Assembly (NCBI GenBank): GCA_024399615.1 | Contig: JAKSNQ010000005.1 | Span: 1 to 51,147, forward strand | Reading direction: 5' to 3' | Length of the DNA stretch: 51,147 bases | Origin: Paludibacteraceae bacterium | GTDB lineage: Bacteria; Bacteroidota; Bacteroidia; Bacteroidales; Paludibacteraceae | In this document: positions 43,101 to 49,598 of the stretch, in pieces | Layout: each line of letters begins with the position of its first letter | How positions within the stretch are numbered: the stretch's first letter is position 1 | The notes under the pieces: model-generated | Told to the model about the DNA's origin: nothing | What the model saw: the letters and a program-made list of their open reading frames with translations, nothing else | Databases searched by the model: none | Made by a program: the position numbers and the translations under genes

Positions 43101-45689
43101 ACCGCCGATTCGCTTCAGCAGGTGGAAATCACGATTGCGCGTCAGGGAACTGACCATATTCTCACCTGTAATGTCTTTGCCGCAGACGAGAGTGACGATG
43201 CACAATATATCATCCGATTCATCTCGCATCAGGTCAATCAACCGCTGCCGGTAGAGCCTTCTCATGAAGCCTTGCTCAGCGGCATCATCCTCAACGGAGA
43301 ACCGCTCGTTAACTTCTTGTCCGAACAGATGAGCTATACCATCACCTTGCCGATGAAGCAGACCGAACTACCTGATATCCAGCTCCTTTTGGGACATCCG
43401 CGACAGCGCGTCACTTTCGCTCGCAACGAGACTACATGGCAGAAAACGGTGACTATCTCCGTCACCGCAGAAGATGGCATCACGCAAGCCGAATACACAC
43501 TCCTTTTCAACCTCACGCCTTCCGACATCACTTCGCTGCAGATGATTTATGCCGATGGCCAGCAGCTCGCCAACTTCCATCCTGACCAACCAGACTACTC
43601 TTTCACATTGGCGTCAGGAACAACTTCTCTGCCTATCCTCACCTTCACCAAGGCCGAGGAAATGCAGACCGTAACCGTCACCACCGACACGCTCTCTACC
43701 TTCCCGCTCAGTGTCCTCACCCGTTTCTTCGTCACAGCAGAAAACGGTATCTCAACAGCCACCTACACGGTTAACTACACCGTGGCCCTCAGCACCATCG
43801 ACCATCTTCTGATGATCTATGCCGATGGCGAACCATTGGACGATTTCGCCCAGGATGTGCTTTCCTATCACATCAACCTCCCCGTCGGAACACGCTCGTT
43901 CCCACATCTTACATGGGAGCAAGCCGAGCCGCACCAGACAGTGGCTGTCAATACCCTCATCTATAACGATTGGGCGCAAACTGTCGCACTTACCGTCACC
44001 GCCGAGGATGGCACCACTTCACGCACTTATACCGTCCGTTACGACATTCTCCGCTCTTCGGTTACCACACTCAACATGATTTGGATGAACGACGAACCGC
44101 TGGAATCGTTCGCACCGGAGAACTACTCTTATTCAATCCTTCTCCCGGTGGGCACCACTACCCTTCCTGCTATCTCTTGGACACCGGGTGACTCCTACCA
44201 AACCATCACCTCTGACACACTGCCAATCACCAACCATCATGGCCAGTTCACCATTTCCGTCACAGCTGAGGATGGCTCTTCCGCTACCTACACACTGCTC
44301 TTCGATGTGGAGTTATCGCAAATATCCTCCCTTGAGGGAATCTACGTGGATGGTGTGGCATTGGCCGATTTTGACAAAGAGATATACAACTATTCGCTAC
44401 AACTTCCGCATGGCACCACCACTCTCCCGATGGTGACCTATACGCTCACCGAGGATGCCGAGAGTATCCGTATTGACACACTCGCTATCGAAGGCGAACC
44501 GCTGCCGGCGCTCATGTTTACCGTTACGGCAGAAGACAATGTCCACCTGTCGGTTTATACGCTTCACTTCACCATTGAGCCTTCTCATCTGGCCGATCTG
44601 CAGATGATTTTCCTCAATGGAGACTCACTCTCCGGATTTGCACCGGATATGGATGCATACACAGTAGCTCTGCCATATGGACAGTGGATAATGCCGGACA
44701 TCACATGGACGACTTCAGATGACGAACAGACGGTGGAACTCATCATCGTGGATAGTCCGGAGGACAAACACGCCGAGTTGCGCGTCACAGCCGGGGACCA
44801 ACTCACCCAAACCATCTACACACTTATCTTCATCGAGATGAAGTCCGACAACGCTTACCTGGCAGACCTCCGCCTCTTCGGTACTACGATCACCGGTTTC
44901 CATCGCGACACGATGCTATACACCTGCCCCGCTCGATTGGAGAACCTGGCGCATGCTACCGACCTCAGCGCAACTACCGAAGATCCGAATGCACAACTGA
45001 TAATCAGCGAAATGGAGAACCACACCCTCACTGTGCTGGTCACCGCACCCGATGAACAGACTACGCGCTTGTATGTCGTGGAGCAACCGCTGATTCTCAA
45101 CAGCAACAATCGACTGCAAATGATTTATCTGGACGGTGTGGAGTTGCGCAATTTCCATCCTGACACCTGCAACTACACCTACCTGTTGCCGGCCGGTACA
45201 CTCAATGCACCGGAAGTCAGCGCCGTGGCCGAAGACGAGAAAGCGGTAGTGGAATATTCGGCTGTAGCAGTAGAGGATACGACACGTATCTACTGCACCG
45301 CAGAGAATGGCGACACACGCATCTACACCATCTTTTTCCACCAAACCGAGAGCAATCCGGGACAGACGGCCACCATTCAGGACGTGTTGTTCATGCACGT
45401 GGATGGCACCATGACCTATCGCGCAATATCGCTCCGAACAGGCGTCATACTGGCCATATATGACATGGACGGTCATCTCATAATGATGCAGTCGGTACCT
45501 GTTGTGAATCCTAATGACGTGGTCATTGACATCGATGAGAATGGCAACGAATATATCGACGAAGTCATGCCCGAAGCACAAGGTGTCGATTTCGAAGCAC
45601 AGCCCGGGGTGCTTTACTTCTATGTCTTCTCGCACAGTACCGACAACTCACGTTTGGACAAAGGTGGCAAGTTCATGATAGTCAAATGA
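37101..45689 (+). CDS. giant secreted protein with two PCMD-like domains and about 26 cadherin-like beta-sandwich repeats
   Basis: 2862 residues from the ATG at 37101 (ATGs at 37089 and 37098 are also possible). A signal peptide (IIKMAAGVLCMVSSPLWAQ) leads into a jelly-roll domain, residues about 25-270, resembling the PCMD family (starts LPDPGFEDWGG, ends VDDVELIYSS). Next come about 14 repeats of 80-90 residues (about 271-1475) of the cadherin-like beta-sandwich type (PF12733-like): LxxIxxDGxxLxxF, Y-T-x-x-L-P-x-G-T-T-x-L-P, then VTAEDGxxxxYTxxF. A second PCMD-like domain (about 1480-1695; starts SFDTDFEDWYD, ends VDNLRFFYNS) is followed by about 12 repeats (1698-2755). The end (VLYFYVFSHSTDN...GGKFMIVK) resembles a type IX sorting domain. 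No catalytic motif is visible; a surface or fibre-like binding role is inference. It is a single gene with its own promoter and terminator. Confidence 0.9.
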   Translation: MKQISKIIKMAAGVLCMVSSPLWAQYQLPDPGFEDWGGPAFDGNVQPRYWNYSNVEQLGIKFNFAQRETGHSGNYAMKVQGQRLEVMGIGETSPGYIALGHPWAYVSSLSAINKATAGTYGGIAWTHRPDTMTVWIKRTGNNTADENYNIVFYSWVGRAEGYSYKAKDGSCTAVPSTYIYDGEPDIRITNDANECTTVTPGQQVAEGWIYERANYANWTKIKIPILYLNNNIPEKCNVIFSASNYPNFGATTGLYAGNTLIVDDVELIYSSRIQKLYIGGREWKGFDPNNTGIQTYSLGQGATSIPQIEARRGAGTITNVHNQTATFAGRVLSGSEISITNGTVDGTPTVITVFSEDGSSSTQYQIQFVSQQSNNPRLAGIQVDGVPISGFNPYLTNYTVQIPFGTTTTPVITVDKQEDSQNVQITQAGSLNGTATIVVTAADGSTTLTYTVHFVQQQLTDNTLQDIQVNGSSIPGFISTKTTYTIELPLGTTSAPTVTPISRYPAGQQTIQIVQNTLDVSSGTGQCKISVSAPGAPTTRTYTLNYRVTASTYSFLSDLRIDGSTIANFEYDRLTYYVNLPIGTTSLPTIAWTAGDPYQTITTDASGITGAEGTFKIQVQAASGAQSIYRIIFSLEKSSNNYLSAILIDGQLLPSFSPDQTSYSYELPIGTTTLPEITWTSDDPYQTITRLDGGINGTTRITVKAGDGSTRVYTITFSVAKASDATLRMIYLDGEPLDNFSSSVLEYSILLPQGTTTLPAITYLQHDEYQTITVRSGGVNGDYRITVRPQSGASQTYTLHFSVAVSANTSLNMIYLDGIAIPDFDPTVLTYSDTLQAGTSTLPVVTFDKAESSQRVIPEQTGNTIRLIVTAENGATATYTITFVQLKSANAFLNMIYLNGERLPGFDPEQLNYSLFVADEALVPAISVDKNIGQHVVIAHPAGYGTAQITVTPEQGGANIYQITFRSPSDTITPVIPDLSENVFLSDIQLNGQSLETFSPAVHEYTITLGADESLPVITCSKGESKQSMVVGQSRGMQSIITVLAENGTTATYTLNFVRTPHTDAALQDLKLDNVTIDDFRTDRYDYHVTLPVGLSDHKNITAVTRSPYASLTISENDTAQFVDVYAEDGTHLTYTVHYHFVPSTNALLSNVLVDGVALSGFQSNKYQYTLSLPWHATSLPEITPVLADSNALEYIIQYGNISTPTTITTLAQDSITSVTYEFHFQMPKSSNATPESIDVEGVSGYSFDPDQHEYYLTLPYGSTTTPDLYATKSEQEQEIVVTRRGICDPSEVIITAEDGTQSTYRFYYSVDIPSFENVLLQIVHSTGVIDLAANPSQTDYTVSLPHGSTSFNVLSVVKNYPEQNVIIANGGIARPTQVTVLSGFNGIPDRTYTITPEVQFDAPTALSSLTVNGVSVPDFSPQQHHYVMAVNAAPAVSATLYNSSSTLDETLTTKHWEGTVEDNLGNSETYHIWFYYPGDISFDTDFEDWYDVSNALAVVDGGVPMGWHSPIDATTTGDKGSYHPEESLDHSTDATSGTTSANLKTAYLLTSAEAMPGVLSLSPQTVTVGAYYIVGHTASTLSFGEPITFRNTPDSVALDYKALENNKVTAWHWLWKANNQTSFDYTGSYNTKNVWQTVSKKLTYAQGFVPTTLDIHICPAQSETLSDYYVGTSGAQKANRYTSSMLVDNLRFFYNSRISQLSVNGTTATRNGNNFSFTLTNPENTSTPQISIVGEVEDQAPFITWSDEANGVRTAAIRNFAEDGSYTDYTLTITRPLSAEDSVHYELTNGDLSIWPLSSHQTYSVEKNNYQYRILVTAENGAHRTFTIPRGNASNDCETFEFSDTLHAEPFIDHIEPQTIKETFLPQLSSSADLQGILINGTALAEFNALNANYTIVSDQPLAVKPIVSEGQTIAVTHALSGQEHTFSITVTSQDGVNTANYTILQQPAPVTLHSAELTGIRINGQMWQDFAPNIHQYDITLDVDYPNLIAQMPDVNYITADSLQQVEITIARQGTDHILTCNVFAADESDDAQYIIRFISHQVNQPLPVEPSHEALLSGIILNGEPLVNFLSEQMSYTITLPMKQTELPDIQLLLGHPRQRVTFARNETTWQKTVTISVTAEDGITQAEYTLLFNLTPSDITSLQMIYADGQQLANFHPDQPDYSFTLASGTTSLPILTFTKAEEMQTVTVTTDTLSTFPLSVLTRFFVTAENGISTATYTVNYTVALSTIDHLLMIYADGEPLDDFAQDVLSYHINLPVGTRSFPHLTWEQAEPHQTVAVNTLIYNDWAQTVALTVTAEDGTTSRTYTVRYDILRSSVTTLNMIWMNDEPLESFAPENYSYSILLPVGTTTLPAISWTPGDSYQTITSDTLPITNHHGQFTISVTAEDGSSATYTLLFDVELSQISSLEGIYVDGVALADFDKEIYNYSLQLPHGTTTLPMVTYTLTEDAESIRIDTLAIEGEPLPALMFTVTAEDNVHLSVYTLHFTIEPSHLADLQMIFLNGDSLSGFAPDMDAYTVALPYGQWIMPDITWTTSDDEQTVELIIVDSPEDKHAELRVTAGDQLTQTIYTLIFIEMKSDNAYLADLRLFGTTITGFHRDTMLYTCPARLENLAHATDLSATTEDPNAQLIISEMENHTLTVLVTAPDEQTTRLYVVEQPLILNSNNRLQMIYLDGVELRNFHPDTCNYTYLLPAGTLNAPEVSAVAEDEKAVVEYSAVAVEDTTRIYCTAENGDTRIYTIFFHQTESNPGQTATIQDVLFMHVDGTMTYRAISLRTGVILAIYDMDGHLIMMQSVPVVNPNDVVIDIDENGNEYIDEVMPEAQGVDFEAQPGVLYFYVFSHSTDNSRLDKGGKFMIVK

Positions 45690-45707
45690 CGACTTCTCCA
45701 TAACAAG

Positions 45708-45742
45708 AAAGACGACTCTGCAATCACAGGGTCGTCTTTTTT
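45708..45742. terminator. bidirectional rho-independent terminator
   Basis: A 13-bp stem, AAAGACGACTCTG / CAGGGTCGTCTTT with one T-G pair, around the loop CAATCA, followed by a T run to the right and preceded by an A run to the left. It separates the convergent giant gene and TonB-receptor gene. Confidence 0.9.
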
Positions 45743-45775
45743 GTTGTCTATACCAAAAAAATTGGCGGTGACGAA

Positions 45776-48016
45776 TCAGAACTTGGCGGTGACGGTCATC
45801 TTCGCCCACGCACCGGCTTGGAGCAATCCGCCATAGTCATAATAGCGGCGATTGGTCATGTTGCTACAGTCGGCACTAATGCGCAAATGGGCATTTTCCC
45901 AATACAGGCTTCCGTCCAGCAGCAGAACAGGCTGATAAGCCTGCACCGCACCCTCAGCATCATTGTACTCACCCTCGCGCTGCTGATAACGCAACGACCA
46001 CGACGCCGCCAGCACTCCCTTCTGTTCGGGGCTATCGCTGACGTACAAACCATGCTCAAGGCGGAGCACCAGTTTATGACTCAGATAATCGAGATAGCGC
46101 GAACCCGCCTCTTTCAGATTGAGGTCCAGATAGGTGTAGGCATACGACGCCTGTACCAAACGAAGCCATTCATTATGACGATAGGTGACACCGGCTTCGA
46201 GACCACAAGAGTTGACACGCTGCTGATTCATCGCATGATAGGGACGCTTGGCATCATCGGCCACATACACCCAGTCGATAATGTCCTCTCCCCAACGATA
46301 GTAGGCGTCTGCCATGACGCTCAGTTGCGGACGAACAGAATGCTTACCGATGGCAGAAAATTGCTTCACATAGCGCGTGCCAACCGACAGCGTCCATGCT
46401 TTCTCGGGCTTCAAATCACGATTACCCAACTGATTGCCCGCATTGTAATACAGGTCTGTGAACGTAGGCATACGCAGCGAACGGTTGGCATTCACATAGA
46501 CCGAACTGCCCTGCGCATATTGGTAACCGATATTCGCACCACCGGCCACATTGTTGCCAAACATCGTGTTGTAGTTGCCACTCACGCCCAACGAAGCACT
46601 GAGTTCACGATAGTGGAAGGTCTGCTCTGCGAAATAGTTGATATTCAGTCGGTTCTTACCCTTCACCAGGTTCAGAACCTGCAGGTCCTTCAGGTCAAAC
46701 CCATCGACATTGGGCACCTGACCGGCGGCATTGACGGTATCACCCAGGTTGGTGGAGTGTATATTCTCATTGCGCACTTCCACTCCCAACTGCGACTTAC
46801 CGATGCGCGTCAGATAGGCTGCCTTGAGCGATGCGGCTGCGGTTTGAGAGAGGTGGAAATTGCCGTACAATCGCTGACCACGATGCCACTCATATCGGTC
46901 ATAATTGGCGCGGTAAGAGACCTGGGCCTCGGTCGAGAAGGCACCGGCTCTATAGGCATACTTGGCCGAGCCAAAAGCAGTACGTGTGGCATCAAACTGG
47001 TCCTGACTGCCAAAACCATAAAACATGCCCGCTCCGGCATCCTTGTACTGGGCGCCCAACTGCACATCCCAGTGATGTGGCGACTCGATGGCCTGCGTTC
47101 CCTTCAGCTCCAGATACAGGTTCGCCAACCGTCCATCGCTATTGTCCAAACCCTTCTGCTCCTTCTCGCTGGGCGAAGGTGCTGCATAGCCATCCCAACG
47201 CGAGTATTCTGCCCCGGCATTGATGTGCACGTGCGACAGCGACCAACTGGCCGATGCACTCGGATTGACCAAACCGTTCATGCCGGCTGTCAGCGCCAAC
47301 ATGCCCTCTGAAGCCTGAAGACCGGAGCCCGTACTTGGCGAAGCAGCATCTGCCGCAGAGGCAGACGATTTCGTCACGATATTGATGGCACCGGAGAAAG
47401 CATTCACGCCAAACAGATTGGCACTGGTGCCCTCCAGCACTTCGATGCGCTCAATCAGACCGGCAGGCAGCGGCAGGTTCATCGCATAGTGACCTGTGTG
47501 CGCATCGCTCAGGTTCACACCATTCACCATCACCAGCACCTGATCGAACGTGCCTCCACGCATTGACACATCGGCCTGACCGCCATTCGCGCCACGAGTG
47601 CGCACATCCAGCCCGGGCAGATACTGCAAGATATCTGCCAACGTCTGAACAGGCAACGACTGGATCTCGTCCCGCGAGATCTGCGATACCATACGAAAAG
47701 CTTCGGATTGAAGTTCAGCTTTGTGCGCCGTAACCACCAGCTCCTGAACACTAAACTGGCGGACGGAGTCTTGGGGCGTCATGGCCCCGACCGTTTCTGA
47801 TTGCGCCATGGCATCTAAGCCAAGGCCTAACGCCATGCAGCCGATGGCAGCACCTCGCACTGCCACATGCTTGCCTTGTTTCAGCATCTCTTTCTCGGCA
47901 ATGTACGATGCCACACAACCGATCGTCACCTCACGGTGCAACGACTGGAAAGCTGCGTACGCCTTGTTGCTGAATTGGCGGAAACGGATGATCCTTGATT
48001 TTTTTAAAAACTTCAT
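45776..48016 (-). CDS. TonB-dependent outer-membrane receptor (BtuB-like)
   Basis: 746 residues. The TonB box region and plug domain are clear: QELVVTAHKAELQSEAF near residue 90, LADILQYLPGLDVRTRGANG near 127, VSMRGGTFDQVLVMVNGV near 150, then GLIERIEVLEGTSANLFG near 187 and GAINIVTKSS. The 22-strand barrel follows, ending in a terminal Phe (KMTVTAKF). The signal-like hydrophobic stretch (GAAIGCMALGLGLDAMAQ) comes only after about 53 basic residues (starts KFLKKSRIIRFRQF), an unusual N-terminal extension that I also recall in some Bacteroidetes cobalamin-type receptors. It lies downstream of pnuC in the same direction, so the substrate may be a vitamin; no B12 or TPP riboswitch was found. Confidence 0.9.
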   Translation of the reverse strand: MKFLKKSRIIRFRQFSNKAYAAFQSLHREVTIGCVASYIAEKEMLKQGKHVAVRGAAIGCMALGLGLDAMAQSETVGAMTPQDSVRQFSVQELVVTAHKAELQSEAFRMVSQISRDEIQSLPVQTLADILQYLPGLDVRTRGANGGQADVSMRGGTFDQVLVMVNGVNLSDAHTGHYAMNLPLPAGLIERIEVLEGTSANLFGVNAFSGAINIVTKSSASAADAASPSTGSGLQASEGMLALTAGMNGLVNPSASASWSLSHVHINAGAEYSRWDGYAAPSPSEKEQKGLDNSDGRLANLYLELKGTQAIESPHHWDVQLGAQYKDAGAGMFYGFGSQDQFDATRTAFGSAKYAYRAGAFSTEAQVSYRANYDRYEWHRGQRLYGNFHLSQTAAASLKAAYLTRIGKSQLGVEVRNENIHSTNLGDTVNAAGQVPNVDGFDLKDLQVLNLVKGKNRLNINYFAEQTFHYRELSASLGVSGNYNTMFGNNVAGGANIGYQYAQGSSVYVNANRSLRMPTFTDLYYNAGNQLGNRDLKPEKAWTLSVGTRYVKQFSAIGKHSVRPQLSVMADAYYRWGEDIIDWVYVADDAKRPYHAMNQQRVNSCGLEAGVTYRHNEWLRLVQASYAYTYLDLNLKEAGSRYLDYLSHKLVLRLEHGLYVSDSPEQKGVLAASWSLRYQQREGEYNDAEGAVQAYQPVLLLDGSLYWENAHLRISADCSNMTNRRYYDYGGLLQAGAWAKMTVTAKF

Positions 48017-48022
48017 ATAAAC

Positions 48023-48066
48023 CGTCCATGTGAGGACGTATCTTCATTAGAGCAATCACTTGCTCT
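48023..48066 (-). promoter_or_regulatory. two hairpins before the TonB receptor start
   Basis: Bases 48049-48066 form AGAGCAA / TTGCTCT around a 4-nt loop (GTGA in the minus-strand RNA), and 48023-48038 form CGTCC / GGACG around 6 nt. Both lie within 50 nt upstream of the ATG at 48016. They do not match a known riboswitch that I can recall; they may control translation or mRNA stability. Confidence 0.5.
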
Positions 48067-48092
48067 TACTCATTCCTGCATACCTATAAAGA

Positions 48093-48257
48093 AATAGTCA
48101 ATAGTCAATAGTCAATAGTCAATAGTCAATAGTCAAATAGTAAATTGTCAAATAGTCAAATTGTCAAATAGTATTTTGTCCGCCTGCTAGATTATCTAGA
48201 ACCTCTAGAATAGCGCAGCGGTCTAGTCAATAGTCAATAGTCAATAGTCAAATAGTC
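48093..48257. repeat. heptamer and octamer repeats between pnuC and the TonB gene
   Basis: AATAGTC occurs six times in a row at 48093-48134. It is followed by alternating octamers of the AAATAGTC/AAATTGTC type up to about 48181, then by a 48-bp element (48184-48231), and three more AATAGTC units with one AAATAGTC (48229-48257), ending 3 nt from the pnuC stop codon. This fills the whole gap between pnuC and the hairpins before the TonB gene. No reading frame is seen. Confidence 0.9.
48184..48231. repeat. 48-bp direct repeat, copy 1
   Basis: Matches 49125-49172 at 47 of 48 positions in the same orientation. It contains the palindrome CTAGATTATCTAG and further CTAG steps, plus TAGCGCAGCGG. The two copies lie one on each side of pnuC. 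Confidence 0.92.
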
Positions 48258-48260
48258 AAA

Positions 48261-49031
48261 TTATCTGCTCAGCTTATGCCACATGTAGATTCCATAAAAC
48301 GAGTTGACCAGATAGACCGAATACTTTGCTACGACCATGAACGAGAAAGCCGAGTCTGACATCAGCCACATACAGATATAAGCCACATTGATAATCAGCC
48401 ACATATACCACTGCTCGACAAAAGCCTTCACCGATATCCACATGGTCACTATCGACATCACCGTCGTGAACGAGTCGAGCCAGAGCTGGGCGGTCGAGTC
48501 ATAATCCAACTTCAGAGTCGTGAAACGCATATCCGGGAAGATGGCCATCAGCGTGTCTATCATCCATGGTCCAAAATACATCAAAAACACACTCAGTACC
48601 ACCGTCGCACCCGCCACTACTGCCACCGTCAGCAGGCGTTGCAGCCACGTCATATAGCGCGTCTTGATCGTAAAACTCTCATCATCTCGCACGCGGCGGC
48701 TCCATTTTCGCCAACCTACAAACTGCATCGGCAGATTATAAAGCAAGCGTTGCAGCATGTCGCCATAAATGTGCGTGCAGAAACATATATATATGTGCAG
48801 TACGCCCTCCACTATGCCGAAGATCCAGTTCGCCATGCTTCCCTTCGCACCCAGCACCACGCAGAAGACACCCAGTATGGCCGCGATGGCCGATATCCAT
48901 GCATTTACCCCGAAATCATGCTTGATGGCAAACGACGCCACGGCCAGCGACAAAATAGCCAACAACAGCAGTTTCTCAAACAGATTCAATGTCTTCAGAC
49001 TTCTTGTGACGGTTTCAATGTATTTGTTCAT
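48261..49031 (-). CDS. pnuC: PnuC-family vitamin precursor transporter
   Basis: 256 residues, with seven to eight hydrophobic helices. PnuC features include GAKGSMANWIFGIVEGVLHIYI near residue 65, QWYMWLIINVAYICMWL near 210 and YSVYLVNSFYGIYMW near 238. PnuC proteins carry nicotinamide riboside by facilitated diffusion; the related PnuT group carries thiamine, and in Bacteroidetes such a gene is often next to a TonB receptor, as here. No TPP riboswitch motif was found upstream, so the substrate is open. The insertion of about 30 charged residues near 110-120 (GWRKWSRRVRDDESFTIK) is a cytoplasmic loop. The gene is bracketed by the 48-bp direct repeats. Its promoter is at 49248-49278 with a leader of about 210 nt. 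Confidence 0.88.
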   Translation of the reverse strand: MNKYIETVTRSLKTLNLFEKLLLLAILSLAVASFAIKHDFGVNAWISAIAAILGVFCVVLGAKGSMANWIFGIVEGVLHIYICFCTHIYGDMLQRLLYNLPMQFVGWRKWSRRVRDDESFTIKTRYMTWLQRLLTVAVVAGATVVLSVFLMYFGPWMIDTLMAIFPDMRFTTLKLDYDSTAQLWLDSFTTVMSIVTMWISVKAFVEQWYMWLIINVAYICMWLMSDSAFSFMVVAKYSVYLVNSFYGIYMWHKLSR

Positions 49032-49090
49032 ATTTTCGTTTTCGTAGCCCTTTAGGCCTTATTAATTGGATTTCCGGCGCATAGCCCTTC
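49030..49090. repeat. direct repeat at the pnuC start, related to 49333-49391
   Basis: TATTTTCGTTTTCG, then AGCCCTTTA-GGCC, TTAATTGGATTTCCGG and CGCATAGCCCTT recur, with small insertions and substitutions, at 49333-49391. One end abuts the pnuC start codon (49031-49029). It is a diverged unit of the 35-nt family described at 49349-49598. Confidence 0.75.
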
Positions 49091-49124
49091 AGGGCGTTAA
49101 TTGTAAAACAGTATTTTGATATGA

Positions 49125-49172
49125 CTGCTAGATTATCTAGAACCCCTAGAATAGCGCAGCGGTCTAGTCAAT
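49125..49172. repeat. 48-bp direct repeat, copy 2
   Basis: Second copy of the element at 48184-48231 (47 of 48 positions identical). In the minus-strand pnuC transcript it lies in the leader, where its several CTAG palindromes could fold. Confidence 0.92.
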
Positions 49173-49247
49173 TGTCCACACGAAGTGATAGCGCCAAGCG
49201 AGGCGTTGCCGTCCCCCTTGCGGGTAAAGAAATAGTAAAATCAACTG

Positions 49248-49278
49248 CAAAATTACATAAAAAACACGAATTACGCAA
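49248..49278 (-). promoter_or_regulatory. pnuC promoter
   Basis: On the minus strand, TTG at 49278-49276, a 20-nt spacer, then TAATTTTG at 49255-49248. The leader of about 210 nt includes one 48-bp repeat and the 23-nt dispersed repeat. No separate promoter was found for the TonB gene downstream. Confidence 0.72.
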
Positions 49279-49296
49279 GAAAAAACGTCATATTTC

Positions 49297-49327
49297 TTGC
49301 ATACTCAAAAAAAAAGCAGTACTTTTG
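49297..49327 (+). promoter_or_regulatory. promoter of the beta-helix lipoprotein gene
   Basis: TTG at 49297-49299, a 20-nt spacer, then TACTTTTG at 49320-49327. It stands back to back with the pnuC promoter, 18 bp apart. The leader to the ATG at 49599 would be about 265 nt and consists almost entirely of repeats. Confidence 0.72.
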
Positions 49328-49348
49328 CGCCTATATTTTCGTTTTCGC

Positions 49349-49598
49349 AGCCCTTTATGGCCTTAATTGGACTTCCGGCGCATAGCCCTTTATGGCCTTA
49401 ATTGGATTTCCGGCGCATAGCCCTTTATGGCCTTAATTGGATTTCCGGCGCATGTTAATTGTTAATTGTTAATTGTTAATTGTTAATTGGTAAGGCCGCT
49501 TGCGGCCGTATGTTAGTTGTTAATTGTTAATTAGCCCTTTATGGCCTTAATTGGACTTCCGGCGCATGTTAATTGTTAATTGTTAATTGTTAATTGTT
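49349..49598 (+). repeat. 35-nt units with heptamer arrays, forming the lipoprotein leader
   Basis: Three 35-nt units run in tandem at 49349-49383, 49384-49418 and 49419-49453 (each starts AGCCCTTTATGGCC and ends TTCCGGCGCAT), followed by five GTTAATT units (49454-49488), a hairpin GGCCGC-TT-GCGGCC (49494-49507), three more heptamers (49512-49532), a fourth 35-nt unit (49533-49567) and four more GTTAATT units that run straight to the ATG at 49599. No reading frame is seen. Confidence 0.92.

Noticed and set aside
45818-47311. 497-codon open frame on the plus strand
   Set aside because: It lies wholly antisense to the TonB receptor gene, whose plug and barrel motifs are clear; the composition is that of a mirrored reading frame.
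48093-48257. CRISPR array
   Set aside because: Repeats are 7-8 nt and contiguous, with no unique spacers of constant length and no cas genes in the window. The 11-nt arrays at 17.1 and 33.3 kb fail for the same reason.
48017-49247. TPP or cobalamin riboswitch controlling pnuC or the TonB receptor
   Set aside because: Neither the TPP core (CTGAGA, ACCTGATCTGG-like) nor a B12 box was found on the minus strand in these leaders.
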